Assembly: GCA_903922535.1 (NCBI GenBank)
Contig: CAIXUF010000564.1
Location: 1-30,492 of the forward strand
DNA length: 30,492 nucleotides
Reading direction: 5' to 3'
Source of the DNA: Candidatus Hydrogenedentota bacterium
GTDB taxonomy: Bacteria > Hydrogenedentota > Hydrogenedentia > Hydrogenedentiales > CAITNO01
Shown here one piece after another: positions 7,341-15,468 of this stretch; within the stretch, counting starts at the first letter, position 1; every line of letters begins with the position of its first letter. The position numbers were made by a program, and so were the translations under genes. Under the pieces are notes generated by a model, which worked only from the letters and a program-made list of their open reading frames with translations, was not told where the DNA came from and did not search any database.

Positions 7341-8582
7341 TCAGTTCCCCTCGATTGCCTTTTCTATCGCCCGCACGAGCCGCGCAATATTGGAATCAAG
7401 ATCGAAGCCGGATTCAATGGTGCGGCGGGCGTTTTCGGCAAGACGGCGCGTCTGCTCCGGGTCGTCCATGAGGCGTTCCATGGCCTCCGCCAACGCCCCG
7501 GCATCGCCGGGGGGCACGAGCACGCCGGAACTGCCGCTGTCGATCAGTTCAGGATTTCCCGAAACGGGTGTGCTGATTACGGGGACGCCCAGCGCCATGG
7601 CTTCGATGAGCACGATGGGCGTGCCGTCCATGTCGCGGTTGCCCGCTTCGAGACAGGCGAGCACAAAGGCGTCGGCCTCATCGTAATACTGGCGCACCCG
7701 CTCCTGGGGCTGCGGCCCGGCAAGATGGATGCGATCGGCAAGACCCAGACGCTCCACCTGTTTACGCAGCACCGATTCCATCGGCCCGCCCCCCACGACG
7801 TCGGCCTGAAAATCACGGCCCCGTTGGGCGAGCAGCGCCAGCGCGTCGAAGAACAGGGGGAATCCCTTCTTCTCGACCAAACGCCCCACAGACAGGAAGC
7901 GAAACGGTTTGGAGGACGGTTTTGGGGCGCGGAAGGCAAAACGGTGCAGGTCGAGGCCCGTGCGCATGACGTCCAGTTTGGCCCCGTCACAGCCCTTGGT
8001 GTCCGCGAGAAAGCGGACATTGTAGCGTGAACTGCACATGCCAAAGGCGGCCCGGGCCACCTTTTCGCGCATGGCGGCGGCGTGAACAAAAATGTCATGG
8101 GCATGGCACAGGAAACTGAAGGGGATTCCGCGCAGCAGCGCCGCATACATGGCAATGCCGACGGGGGTGTGCGCAAAATTGCAGTGGATGTGCATGGCGT
8201 CCGCGGCGTCGAGCCGTTCCGCCAGGAGGCATCCAGCGAGAAAATGCCAGAGGAACTTGGGACGGTCCGCCAGCCTGGGTGTTTTGGCACAAACAACGTC
8301 GTGCAGGCAGGCGCCAAGCGTGCGCAAAAAGCGTCCCGGACGATGGAGCGCCTGGCGAAACGCCGCGGACAGAAAGGCGGTCACGCCATGGTCGTACAGG
8401 TACTGGGTCTCTTCGATGAAGGGCCGGGCTTCTTCAGAAAGAACGGAGCCATCGGGCCGCTGAACGGAAAAGACGGCCACTTCAACGCCCCGGGCGCGCA
8501 ACCCCTCAATGTCACGATAAACGAAGGTGGTGCTGAGTTCCCCAATCCGCGGGGCAATATAGGCTATGCGCAACTTGGGCAT
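7341..8582 (-). CDS. Glycosyltransferase family 4
   Basis: 413 residues of a GT-B retaining glycosyltransferase. The N-terminal domain begins MPKLRIAYIAPRIGELSTTFVYRDI, which matches the WcaL/colanic-acid-type subgroup. The C-terminal domain has FRFLSVGRLVEKKG (about 205-218), a GGGP nucleotide-site loop, and RDMDGTPIVLIEAMALGVPV with the family's E-x7-E region near residue 325. The chosen ATG at 8582 has GGGA 8 bases upstream; a longer frame begins 16 codons earlier but crosses the terminator region. The gene is the last of the minus-strand block and follows an intrinsic terminator, so its expression may depend on read-through or a promoter of its own. Donor and acceptor sugars cannot be predicted. 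Confidence 0.85.
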   Translation of the reverse strand: MPKLRIAYIAPRIGELSTTFVYRDIEGLRARGVEVAVFSVQRPDGSVLSEEARPFIEETQYLYDHGVTAFLSAAFRQALHRPGRFLRTLGACLHDVVCAKTPRLADRPKFLWHFLAGCLLAERLDAADAMHIHCNFAHTPVGIAMYAALLRGIPFSFLCHAHDIFVHAAAMREKVARAAFGMCSSRYNVRFLADTKGCDGAKLDVMRTGLDLHRFAFRAPKPSSKPFRFLSVGRLVEKKGFPLFFDALALLAQRGRDFQADVVGGGPMESVLRKQVERLGLADRIHLAGPQPQERVRQYYDEADAFVLACLEAGNRDMDGTPIVLIEAMALGVPVISTPVSGNPELIDSGSSGVLVPPGDAGALAEAMERLMDDPEQTRRLAENARRTIESGFDLDSNIARLVRAIEKAIEGN

Positions 8583-8601
8583 GGTGCATTTCCCGTCGGG
8601 A

Positions 8602-8636
8602 CAAAGAAAACGGGCGGCGGCGTGCGCCACCGCCCG
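8602..8636 (-). terminator. Intrinsic terminator after the lipoprotein gene
   Basis: On the minus strand a GC-rich stem CGGGCGGTGGCG / CGCCGCCGCCCG (one mismatch, 2-base loop, 8636-8611) is followed by TTTTCTTTG. It starts 24 bases after the lipoprotein stop and ends just before the Shine-Dalgarno of the GT4 gene. Confidence 0.7.
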
Positions 8637-8659
8637 AAAGTCGCGGCTGTTGGAAAAGG

Positions 8660-9403
8660 CTACTTGGTCTTAATCGTCACGTAATCAATAAGCGCGGACT
8701 TCTTGGCCGTGGGCCGAAGCACGAGGGACAGCGTGCCCGAATCGGCTTTGGCATCGGCGGGAACGCTCACGGTCTTTGTGATGGATTCCCACCCGCCATG
8801 TCCGCTGCCGTCCAGAACGACCGTCTGGGGGCCCGACTTGGTCTCAAACACCAGCTTTGCGCTGAGCACCTTGGACTCAAAGGACTTGGCCCGCAGCGTC
8901 ACCGTGACCGACTTGCCGGCAAGATTCCCGGACAGGTGCTGGCGGAGCATGGTACACTTGGCCGTCCCGGAAGGTTTCATCTCCAAGCAGGCGGGATCTT
9001 TCTCTTTGCCTGTGGCTTTGGCCACTTTGTCAGCGGGCTCGGCGGTCCAGCGGTGGAGCGTCTTGTCGTCCCACTGTTTGAAATTGTGGTTGGCAACCAG
9101 TTGATCGCCCTGCTTTTCGCCTTTTTTGTCAGCGGCCTTGTCCGTCGCTTTTGCGGTCGGCTTGTCAGCGGCCTTGGTGGCCGGTTTTTCGGCGGCTTTT
9201 GCGGCTGGCGCGGCTTCAGCGGGCTTGGGCGCAGCCTTTTCGGCCACCTTGGCGGGTTCCGCTGTCTTGGCCTTGGGAGGATTGGCCGCGCTGGCGGCAT
9301 CCGCCGCGGGAATTGAAGGTGATCCGCAGGCGGCCACGACCATGAAGGCACCCGTCAGTGTCATGGATAAAATGGTCTTGGACCAGGAAATTTTGCTGGA
9401 CAT
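8660..9403 (-). CDS. Lipoprotein with Ala/Lys/Pro-rich linker and a C-terminal beta-sandwich domain
   Basis: 247 residues. The ATG at 9403 has an excellent AAAGGAGA five bases upstream. A hydrophobic segment ends in the lipobox VVAAC (about residues 20-24), so the protein should be lipid-anchored in the envelope. Residues about 35-105 are almost only Ala, Lys, Pro, Thr, Glu and Asp in imperfect EKPATKAADKPT-like repeats, which look like an extended spacer that could span periplasm or peptidoglycan. The remaining 140 residues (from NHNFKQW to IDYVTIKTK) look like a jelly-roll carbohydrate-binding domain, with a long run of alternating beta strands. No catalytic motif is seen. The gene is third of three consecutive genes for secreted beta-rich proteins. 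Confidence 0.7.
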   Translation of the reverse strand: MSSKISWSKTILSMTLTGAFMVVAACGSPSIPAADAASAANPPKAKTAEPAKVAEKAAPKPAEAAPAAKAAEKPATKAADKPTAKATDKAADKKGEKQGDQLVANHNFKQWDDKTLHRWTAEPADKVAKATGKEKDPACLEMKPSGTAKCTMLRQHLSGNLAGKSVTVTLRAKSFESKVLSAKLVFETKSGPQTVVLDGSGHGGWESITKTVSVPADAKADSGTLSLVLRPTAKKSALIDYVTIKTK

Positions 9404-9506
9404 GTCGTCTCCTTTTAGCGCTGATTCCGGCTGAAATTGCCGCATTAACCGGAACAAATTCGGTTTTATGATAGCACAGGACTGCTTTCCGGCGCATTTC
9501 CCAACG

Positions 9507-10517
9507 CTACTCCACCGGCAGGAGCAGAATGCCGTCCACTTGGACGACGGCCGCCGCGCCGACATGCCTGACCGTGATGCTTTTGAGCGGATGCGGCGCA
9601 CTTAGCGGGCAGGAGGCCTTATAATTTCGTCTTATGCGCGCCTTGTCGGCATCACCCTGGGTCCACTCCGAGAAGACCTGAACATCCGAAACGGCCAAGG
9701 CCCTGTTCTTTGCAAAAGATTCATGGTCCACCTGGAGTGTTTCCACCCCCAGCCGCATCGGAAAGGTCTCCTCTCCCGCCGGGGAAGCCGCCGCCACCGT
9801 GGCCACGATAAGGCCCGATTTGTTGCGGTCCTGCCGGGGAAGCCAAGCGACAGAGCTAATGATGCCCACCGCACGAATGGAGACGCCCGTCAGTGCCGAC
9901 GGCACCGGTAGTTCCAGGCCGGCCCCTTTGCCCAATCGGAATCGGGCATCGAGAAGGACAGCCTTGTCCCCAAAAACCTCGGCAACGCGGCGCGCATCCA
10001 GGGTGCTATGGGCCGGCACGGGCGCGACAAAGGCGGGCAGCACCGCCAACGGCCAGGACTTGATCCCCCCGGCGGGCACATCGCCGACCCTTGCCGCGCT
10101 GATGCGCAGCACCGATTCCCCCGAGCCTTGGCCGGGTTCAAGACGCAACGGCAGATCCAGCACCAGCACCGGCGCACCGTCCACAGGGCCTTTCAGCGGC
10201 GAGGTCGCCTCGCGCACGGGACCGCCCGAATCGAGCACCGCCGATAGGGTAAGGGGCTGGCTGAGCATGGTCTCCGTGTATTTGACGAAAACACGCAAAG
10301 CGTAGACGCCATCCTCCCGGAGTCGAAGCGGGGAGGCAAGGGGGTTGCCGTCAGGTGCAATGACATCCAGTCCGGTCACGGCGATGGGGGGCAGCGGCGC
10401 GGTCAGGTCAAACCCGAGCGGCCTCACAGGTACGGGAAATGCGGGTGAAGATTCATCCGCGCGCGGTGCGGCACAGGCGATTAGCAGGACCAGCGGCAGG
10501 AAGGCCGCGGCTTTCAT
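9507..10517 (-). CDS. Secreted or lipoprotein of unknown function, shares a domain with its upstream neighbour
   Basis: 336 residues. The N-terminus MKAAAFLPLVLLIACAAP has a short signal peptide and a plausible LIAC lipobox. The rest is beta-rich with few charged clusters. Its middle (LDARFRLGKGAGLELPVP ... IRAVGIISSVAW, about 190-230) resembles the upstream protein (FRLGRGASVTLPVG ... VRGLIVVSSFAYG), and both end in a short beta strand followed by hydrophobic residues. The start codon overlaps the upstream stop in ATGA, so the two genes are translationally coupled. I do not recognise a named family. A role in the envelope beside the membrane glycosyltransferase is inferred from position. Confidence 0.65.
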   Translation of the reverse strand: MKAAAFLPLVLLIACAAPRADESSPAFPVPVRPLGFDLTAPLPPIAVTGLDVIAPDGNPLASPLRLREDGVYALRVFVKYTETMLSQPLTLSAVLDSGGPVREATSPLKGPVDGAPVLVLDLPLRLEPGQGSGESVLRISAARVGDVPAGGIKSWPLAVLPAFVAPVPAHSTLDARRVAEVFGDKAVLLDARFRLGKGAGLELPVPSALTGVSIRAVGIISSVAWLPRQDRNKSGLIVATVAAASPAGEETFPMRLGVETLQVDHESFAKNRALAVSDVQVFSEWTQGDADKARIRRNYKASCPLSAPHPLKSITVRHVGAAAVVQVDGILLLPVE

Positions 10518-11773
10518 GGCGTCGGTGTTCCCGGCGCGGGCGCAGGTGCTGGCGCGACCGGAACTGCCGGAGTTGATGCCGCAGGTGCGGGTACGGCTGC
10601 AACCGGAGCGGCCGGAGCCGGTGTCGGAGACGCTGGGGACGGTGCAGCCGCGGGCACGGGGGAAATCGGCGGGGCGGCGGGCTCCGCATAGAGCAGCGCC
10701 ACGTCGAAAACGTCCACCACAACGTCGGCGGTTACATGAAAGGTGAGCGACTCAAGGTTCTGGGCGGGCGGATCGAGCGGGAGGGTGCCAAGATAACGGT
10801 GACGGCGGAACGGGGCGCCGGAGGCATCCAGATAATCCGCGTCCTGCGACTCGACAATGGCCGGTTTGACGTGGTTCATGGTGCCGGGCAGGCCGTAGTC
10901 ATAGTCGCCGCGCGCCGTGTGCACGCCGCTCAGCAGTTGCACGTTCCGGGAGGCCGTTCCCTCGTTGACACCCACCTCCACGACAGGCTTTCCCTGCGCG
11001 ACGGTGCCGTAGGCGAAAGAGGACACCACAATGAGACCCCGCACGGCCCGGCCGTGCACCCCCACGGGAAGCGTGACGGAAGCGCCGCGTCCGAGCCGGA
11101 AGCTCTTTGACAACGGTTCGGCGCCATGCTCCAGTTTGGCGTCCAGCAGGGTACGGGCAACACGCCCCGCGCCAACGCGGGGCGTGACGACAAGATCAAG
11201 CTGCTGCAGTGCCGGCGATTCCAGGCCGGCATTTGCCCCGGCGGCAAGGTGAATGGAGAGGTGGATGTTGCCGTTGATGGCCCCAGCGATTTGCGGCAGG
11301 CCAATGGTGTGTTTCTGGCGGTACACGCCGCCCGGTTCCCAGGCGGGCTCACCGGCGGCGGGGCCGATGACCAAATCCTCACCGCGGCCTATCATGTAGT
11401 CCTGCGACCAGAACCGGAGGGTCATGGGAATGCGGCCCGCGATAACAGCGGCGGGGCACCAGTACGCGACGATGTCGAACGGAATATTGCCGTCCAGTTT
11501 GGGGCAATCCCCGGCCAGCGGCACACCGTTCTGCAGCAGGTCAATGCCAATCAGCCGTATCGGTCCCGCATCTTCGCCGACGGGCAGCAGCGCGCCGGTG
11601 GCCGGCGCGGGATGCGACGGGGTCAGTTCCCGGATTTGGGTGTCAAGGTCTTTTGGGGCTGCATCCACGGTCGCCGCCCCCGCCCATCCCGCCACGACAA
11701 GACAAACACAGCCGATGAAAGCCCAACGGCATCGTAATTGTCCATCCATTTTAGTGTGCGAATACAAATTCAT
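10514..11773 (-). CDS. Secreted protein of unknown function with a Pro/Ala-rich C-terminal tail
   Basis: 419 residues from the ATG at 11773, which has AGAGGA six bases upstream. A hydrophobic segment (WAFIGCVCLVVAGWAGA, about 16-32) followed by A-T-V-D-A-A looks like a signal peptide. The folded part (about 40-360) contains two beta-rich modules, the second with FRLGRGASVTLPVG and GLIVVSSFAYGTVAQGKPVVEVGV (about 215-265). The last 55 residues are nearly pure Pro, Ala, Val, Ser and Thr, a probable wall-spanning or disordered tail. No known family is recognised. It is coupled by ATGA to the following gene, a shorter relative, and lies 129 bases after the TPR-glycosyltransferase gene. Confidence 0.65.
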   Translation of the reverse strand: MNLYSHTKMDGQLRCRWAFIGCVCLVVAGWAGAATVDAAPKDLDTQIRELTPSHPAPATGALLPVGEDAGPIRLIGIDLLQNGVPLAGDCPKLDGNIPFDIVAYWCPAAVIAGRIPMTLRFWSQDYMIGRGEDLVIGPAAGEPAWEPGGVYRQKHTIGLPQIAGAINGNIHLSIHLAAGANAGLESPALQQLDLVVTPRVGAGRVARTLLDAKLEHGAEPLSKSFRLGRGASVTLPVGVHGRAVRGLIVVSSFAYGTVAQGKPVVEVGVNEGTASRNVQLLSGVHTARGDYDYGLPGTMNHVKPAIVESQDADYLDASGAPFRRHRYLGTLPLDPPAQNLESLTFHVTADVVVDVFDVALLYAEPAAPPISPVPAAAPSPASPTPAPAAPVAAVPAPAASTPAVPVAPAPAPAPGTPTP

Positions 11774-11902
11774 CGTATCCTCTGCGCGAAGGGCGTTTCC
11801 CTGCGGATGCTGCGCATCCGGCGCACGCCATGATAAGACACGGGCTGGGGAAAACAAAACTGCCGGGGCGGAAGACGGGGGAACCCTCGATGCGAACGGG
11901 TT

Positions 11903-14638
11903 CTACGGTGTGGCGGAGGGCGCAGGCGCGGCGCCTGTCACCAGCGCCAAATTGTCTTTGGCCGGCGCAAAATTGGGGTCGAGTTCGAGTGCGCGACGGT
12001 ATTGCGCGGCGGCCTCGCCGGGACGGCCCGACAGGGCGCAAATGTTCCCGAGGACGAATACGGCCTGCGCACTCTGCGGGGACTGTTCCACGGCGGTGCG
12101 GGCATCCTTTTCCGCCGCGTCCATGCGCCCGATGCGGGCCAGAAGATTGGCGCGGTTTATGCGCGCGGCAAGAAAGTTGGGGGCTGTTTCGAGGGAACGG
12201 TCGTACCACTCCAGGGCGTGGTCCGCGTCGTTCTTCTGGTCAAAGCGCCATCCGAGGCCGTTCATCAGTTCGGCGTTCTTGGGGTCGAGGGTGATGCCTT
12301 CCTCATAGACGGCGACGCCCTCGTCAAAACGGCCCGCATCCATGAGCAGGTTGCCCAGATTGGCGCGGGCAAGGGTGTAGTTGGGGGATTGTTCGAGCGC
12401 GCTCCGGTAGGCCTGTTCGGCCCCTGCACCGTTGCCCTGTTGCGCCAGCAGCAGACCCAGGTTATTCCATGCGCGCACATCCTTCGGATTGAGGGCGACC
12501 GCTTTTTGATAGGCGGCCTGCGCCTCTTCGGTGCGGCCTGCGGCCGCCAGATGGCGGGCGAGGTTGTATTGAATCTCCGGCGATTCGGGCGCATCCTGCG
12601 CGGCCTGCCCGTATTCGCGGACGGCACCGGAAAGATCGCCCTGCTTTGCGAGGAGTTCGCCCAGATTGGTGCGGGCGAGGGTGAATTCGGGCCGGGCATC
12701 CAGCGCACGTTTATAGAGCTCGACCGCGCCCGCGGTGTCTCCGGCCTGCTCCAGCAGGAAGCCAAGATCGTTCAGTGCGCGGACATCCTTGGAATACAGG
12801 CGCAGCGCCTCTTCAAAGGCCACCTTGGCCTTGTCCGTCTTTCCGTCCGCGGCCTCGGCCGCGCCGATATAGAACCACAGATCCTCGCGATACGCCGTGG
12901 GCTGCTCGGAGGCGTCCGGACTCAGCGCTGCGCGAAGCAATCGCGATGCCAGCGCAGGCCGTTGTTTGGCGGCAAAGGCATGACCCAGGCGGAACGGCAT
13001 GTAATAGGAGTAATCGAGGCCCAGCATGGTCTCTGCCTCCGCTTCGGCCTTGTCCACCTCGCCCGCCGTGAGCCAGGAGTCGGCGCGGTCATAATGCCAG
13101 CGTGCCGTGTCGGGCCGGTAGGGAATCCAGTCCACGCCAGCGAGCCCGACCAGGACCGCGACCAGCAGCACACCGCACACGGCGGACACCCAACGGCGCG
13201 CGGTGGTCCATGCGGCGATGCGAAAGAGGCCATAGCCGCCAAACAGCATCATCAGCGGCACGATGGGATGGCGCGCGCGGGCATTGACGAAGAAGGGGAT
13301 AAACGATGCGTAGTAGACCAGGATGAACAGCAGGATCAGCACGGTGATCTGTCCGGGACCCGGCGCGGAAGATCCGGGGCTGCGGCCGTCCATCAGGCGG
13401 CCGTGCCGCGCGTCGTTGGCCAGGAAGAGCAGCCCCGCGCAGAACAACCCCATGAAAAGCGGGAACCCAGGCATGCAACGAAGGGGGGGGTAGTAATCCT
13501 TCTCACACTGGACAACCTTGTTCTCCGTCATTTCCCAGGGGGACCAGAAGAGAACGGCCTTCTTGAGCGCCAGGTTCAGCGTGCGGAGCTTGTGGGCCAT
13601 GGCATAGTCGAGGCCCTTCTTGAAGAAGATCTTGGAGGCCTCGGAATCCGTGAGATCCTCGTTGCCCACCTCTTTGGCCAGACCGCGCACGATGTTGCTG
13701 TAGACCCACACCGAGAACTGCCCCGTGCCCTCCAGCTTTTGCAGATAGGGCGTCCATGAGGTGTAGCCGTCCGAGTCCTCGCCGTTGCCGATGAGGAAGT
13801 TCTCGCCGAAGTAGGTGGACACCGGGACAATTTCGCCGGAAACCACATAGTTGCGGAGGGTGACCGGGGCAATGATCAGGAATGCGGCGAAGAGGCCGAT
13901 CCATCCGCCGGGCACGCGCCGCAGTCTGCCCGAACGCCATGCCGCATGGAGCATCCACGCGGCCATGAAGGGGCCGAAGAGCAGGATGTTGGGCCGCATG
14001 ATGGCGTACACGCCGGTGAGCAGCCCGGCCAGCAGCGCCCAGCGGAATTTGTACGAGGTGGCCCACAACCGCAACGACCACAGCAGGCACGGAATGAGCA
14101 GCACAAACATGGCGGGGTCGTTGACCTCGCCCTCGTAATAGACAAAGCCCCAGTAGCCCGCCATCAGCGCCGCCGTCACCAGGCCCACCCACGGGTGGTA
14201 GACGGCCCGGCCAAAGAGATACATCAGGACGATGCTCAACAGGCCGATCAGCATGTTGAACACGCGCGGAGCAAGATAATCGCCGCCGGTGACGAAATAG
14301 ATGCCGGCCAGCAGGTAGGGATAGCCGGGCGGGCGGTAATAGGGCGTAGTGGTAATCTTGGGATCGTTGCGCCCTTCGGGCACGGTCCAGTCGCCGCTGA
14401 CCATGGCGCGCGCCTGGTAATCCTGCACCTCCAAGTCCTGCCGCAGCGCGTGGAAGTCGGGCGCATGCACCACTTCCGTCAGGTACCACACGCGCAGCGC
14501 CGCCGCAACCAACAGCACCACCGTCAGCCAAAACCCCTCGCGGCGCCAAAAAGGCCGCGGGACGGGCATGGATGCGCAGGCCGGCTGCGGGGGTGTGCTG
14601 GAAGCGCGAGCTTCCGCAGTATTGGGGTCGTCGGTCAA
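11903..14638 (-). CDS. Membrane glycosyltransferase (GT39/ArnT-like) fused to a TPR domain
   Basis: 911 residues from a TTG start at 14638, chosen because GAGG lies 8 bases upstream. The N-terminal half has about 11 membrane helices (from GFWLTVVLLVAAAL near 35 to CGVLLVAVLVGLAGV near 495). It carries an Asp-containing first periplasmic loop (DFHALRQDLEVQDY) and YYRPPGYPYLLA, as in polyprenyl-phosphate-dependent glycosyltransferases of the PMT/ArnT/RgtA group. From about 530 to 900 there are about nine tetratricopeptide repeats with W/N-N-L-G and A-x-x-x-Y patterns (ARTNLGELLAKQGD, AWNNLGLLLAQQG, ARANLGNLLMDAG). Fusion of the two is seen in planctomycete-like genomes. The TPR part may recruit acceptor proteins or partners. 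Cellular side and substrate are unknown. Confidence 0.8.
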   Translation of the reverse strand: MTDDPNTAEARASSTPPQPACASMPVPRPFWRREGFWLTVVLLVAAALRVWYLTEVVHAPDFHALRQDLEVQDYQARAMVSGDWTVPEGRNDPKITTTPYYRPPGYPYLLAGIYFVTGGDYLAPRVFNMLIGLLSIVLMYLFGRAVYHPWVGLVTAALMAGYWGFVYYEGEVNDPAMFVLLIPCLLWSLRLWATSYKFRWALLAGLLTGVYAIMRPNILLFGPFMAAWMLHAAWRSGRLRRVPGGWIGLFAAFLIIAPVTLRNYVVSGEIVPVSTYFGENFLIGNGEDSDGYTSWTPYLQKLEGTGQFSVWVYSNIVRGLAKEVGNEDLTDSEASKIFFKKGLDYAMAHKLRTLNLALKKAVLFWSPWEMTENKVVQCEKDYYPPLRCMPGFPLFMGLFCAGLLFLANDARHGRLMDGRSPGSSAPGPGQITVLILLFILVYYASFIPFFVNARARHPIVPLMMLFGGYGLFRIAAWTTARRWVSAVCGVLLVAVLVGLAGVDWIPYRPDTARWHYDRADSWLTAGEVDKAEAEAETMLGLDYSYYMPFRLGHAFAAKQRPALASRLLRAALSPDASEQPTAYREDLWFYIGAAEAADGKTDKAKVAFEEALRLYSKDVRALNDLGFLLEQAGDTAGAVELYKRALDARPEFTLARTNLGELLAKQGDLSGAVREYGQAAQDAPESPEIQYNLARHLAAAGRTEEAQAAYQKAVALNPKDVRAWNNLGLLLAQQGNGAGAEQAYRSALEQSPNYTLARANLGNLLMDAGRFDEGVAVYEEGITLDPKNAELMNGLGWRFDQKNDADHALEWYDRSLETAPNFLAARINRANLLARIGRMDAAEKDARTAVEQSPQSAQAVFVLGNICALSGRPGEAAAQYRRALELDPNFAPAKDNLALVTGAAPAPSATP

Positions 14639-14770
14639 GCGTTGAGCCTCGGCGTTATGTCATGAATCGTTCCATCCGCTGTGCAACAGGATAATGGTGC
14701 GCGCCGGTGCGCCGCAACCCGGACAGAAAACCGGCCTTGCCTGTAGTTGCGGACGGGGCGCGTCCCCGGT

Positions 14771-15415
14771 ATGCTTGTGCCAATGGACCTTGATAAAGAA
14801 AACAGGCATACCGCCGCTGACCCTGTCCCCGGACTCACAGTGGTGATTCCCTGTTTCAACGCGGAGCACCACATCCGTTCTGTGGCGGAAGGCGCGGCCC
14901 TGCGCACCGCGCGGGTGATTGTGGTGGACGACGGCAGCACGGACGGAGCGGTGGAGGCGTTCACCATGCCCAACATGGAGGTGCTGCGCCTGCCGCGCAA
15001 CCGGGGCAAGGGGCACGCCATCATTGAGGGGCTGAAATTCGCGCTGGCGCGCCCCGAACTGGAGGCCCTGTGCCTGATGGACGCCGACGGTCAGCATGAC
15101 CCGGCCGACATTCCGGGATTGGTGGAGGCGTTTCGCCAGGAACGGGCCGACCTCGTCATCGGCCAACGCCGCTTTGACGAGGGACCTGTGCCCTGGCGCA
15201 GCCGTTTTGGCAACCAGGTCACCGCGCGGGTCACGCGGCTGCCGCCGGGCCGCAACCTGCCGGACACGCAGTGCGGATTCCGCGTGCTGTCGCCGCGTTT
15301 TGCGCGGGCCGTGGTGGATCGGGTGGCAGGCGAGGCGCCTGCGGTACGGGATTGGTCTGTCTCGCGGGCATCCGCCGTTCCCCTTTATGTTGATTCGCTC
15401 GGGAGGGCGCGGTGA
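14771..15415 (+). CDS. Glycosyltransferase family 2 (polyprenol-phosphate sugar synthase-like), abnormal C-terminus
   Basis: 214 residues from the ATG at 14771; the start could also be the ATG at 14783 and has no strong Shine-Dalgarno. The GT-A core is clear: VVIPCFNAEHHI, VDDGSTDGAVE (nucleotide-binding Asp), RNRGKGHAI, MDADGQHDP with the DxD metal site, then DLVIGQRRF and DTQCGFRVLSPRF. Such enzymes transfer a sugar to undecaprenyl phosphate. The last about 30 residues (VAGEAPAVRDW...) do not continue the family pattern, and a perfect hairpin sits at the point of divergence. Usual members have the W/F-E-x-E region followed by a basic or membrane tail, which is missing. A frameshift or a repeat insertion is likely, so it may be non-functional. 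Confidence 0.7.
   Translation: MLVPMDLDKENRHTAADPVPGLTVVIPCFNAEHHIRSVAEGAALRTARVIVVDDGSTDGAVEAFTMPNMEVLRLPRNRGKGHAIIEGLKFALARPELEALCLMDADGQHDPADIPGLVEAFRQERADLVIGQRRFDEGPVPWRSRFGNQVTARVTRLPPGRNLPDTQCGFRVLSPRFARAVVDRVAGEAPAVRDWSVSRASAVPLYVDSLGRAR
15326..15342. repeat. GC-rich palindrome in the end of the GT2 gene
   Basis: GCAGGCG-AGG-CGCCTGC is a perfect 7-bp stem with a 3-base loop. It is followed by GGTACGGG, a pattern I recall from dispersed REP-like repeats (GCAGGCG...CGCCTGCGCTACG). It lies where the GT2 protein stops resembling its family. Confidence 0.5.
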
Positions 15416-15468
15416 GGGTAAGATTAGGTCAACTTTTTTGAAAACTTTCCCAAGAAGAGTGACAGATT

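Noticed and set aside
11804..11820. CGGATGC-TGC-GCATCCG hairpin as a terminator of the TPR-glycosyltransferase gene
   Set aside because: The stem is perfect but no T-tract follows on the minus strand, so intrinsic termination is unlikely. It may be another dispersed palindrome.
12002..13759. Plus-strand frame of 585 codons opposite the TPR glycosyltransferase
   Set aside because: It is antisense to an obvious TPR and membrane protein gene, with composition typical of a GC-rich shadow frame.
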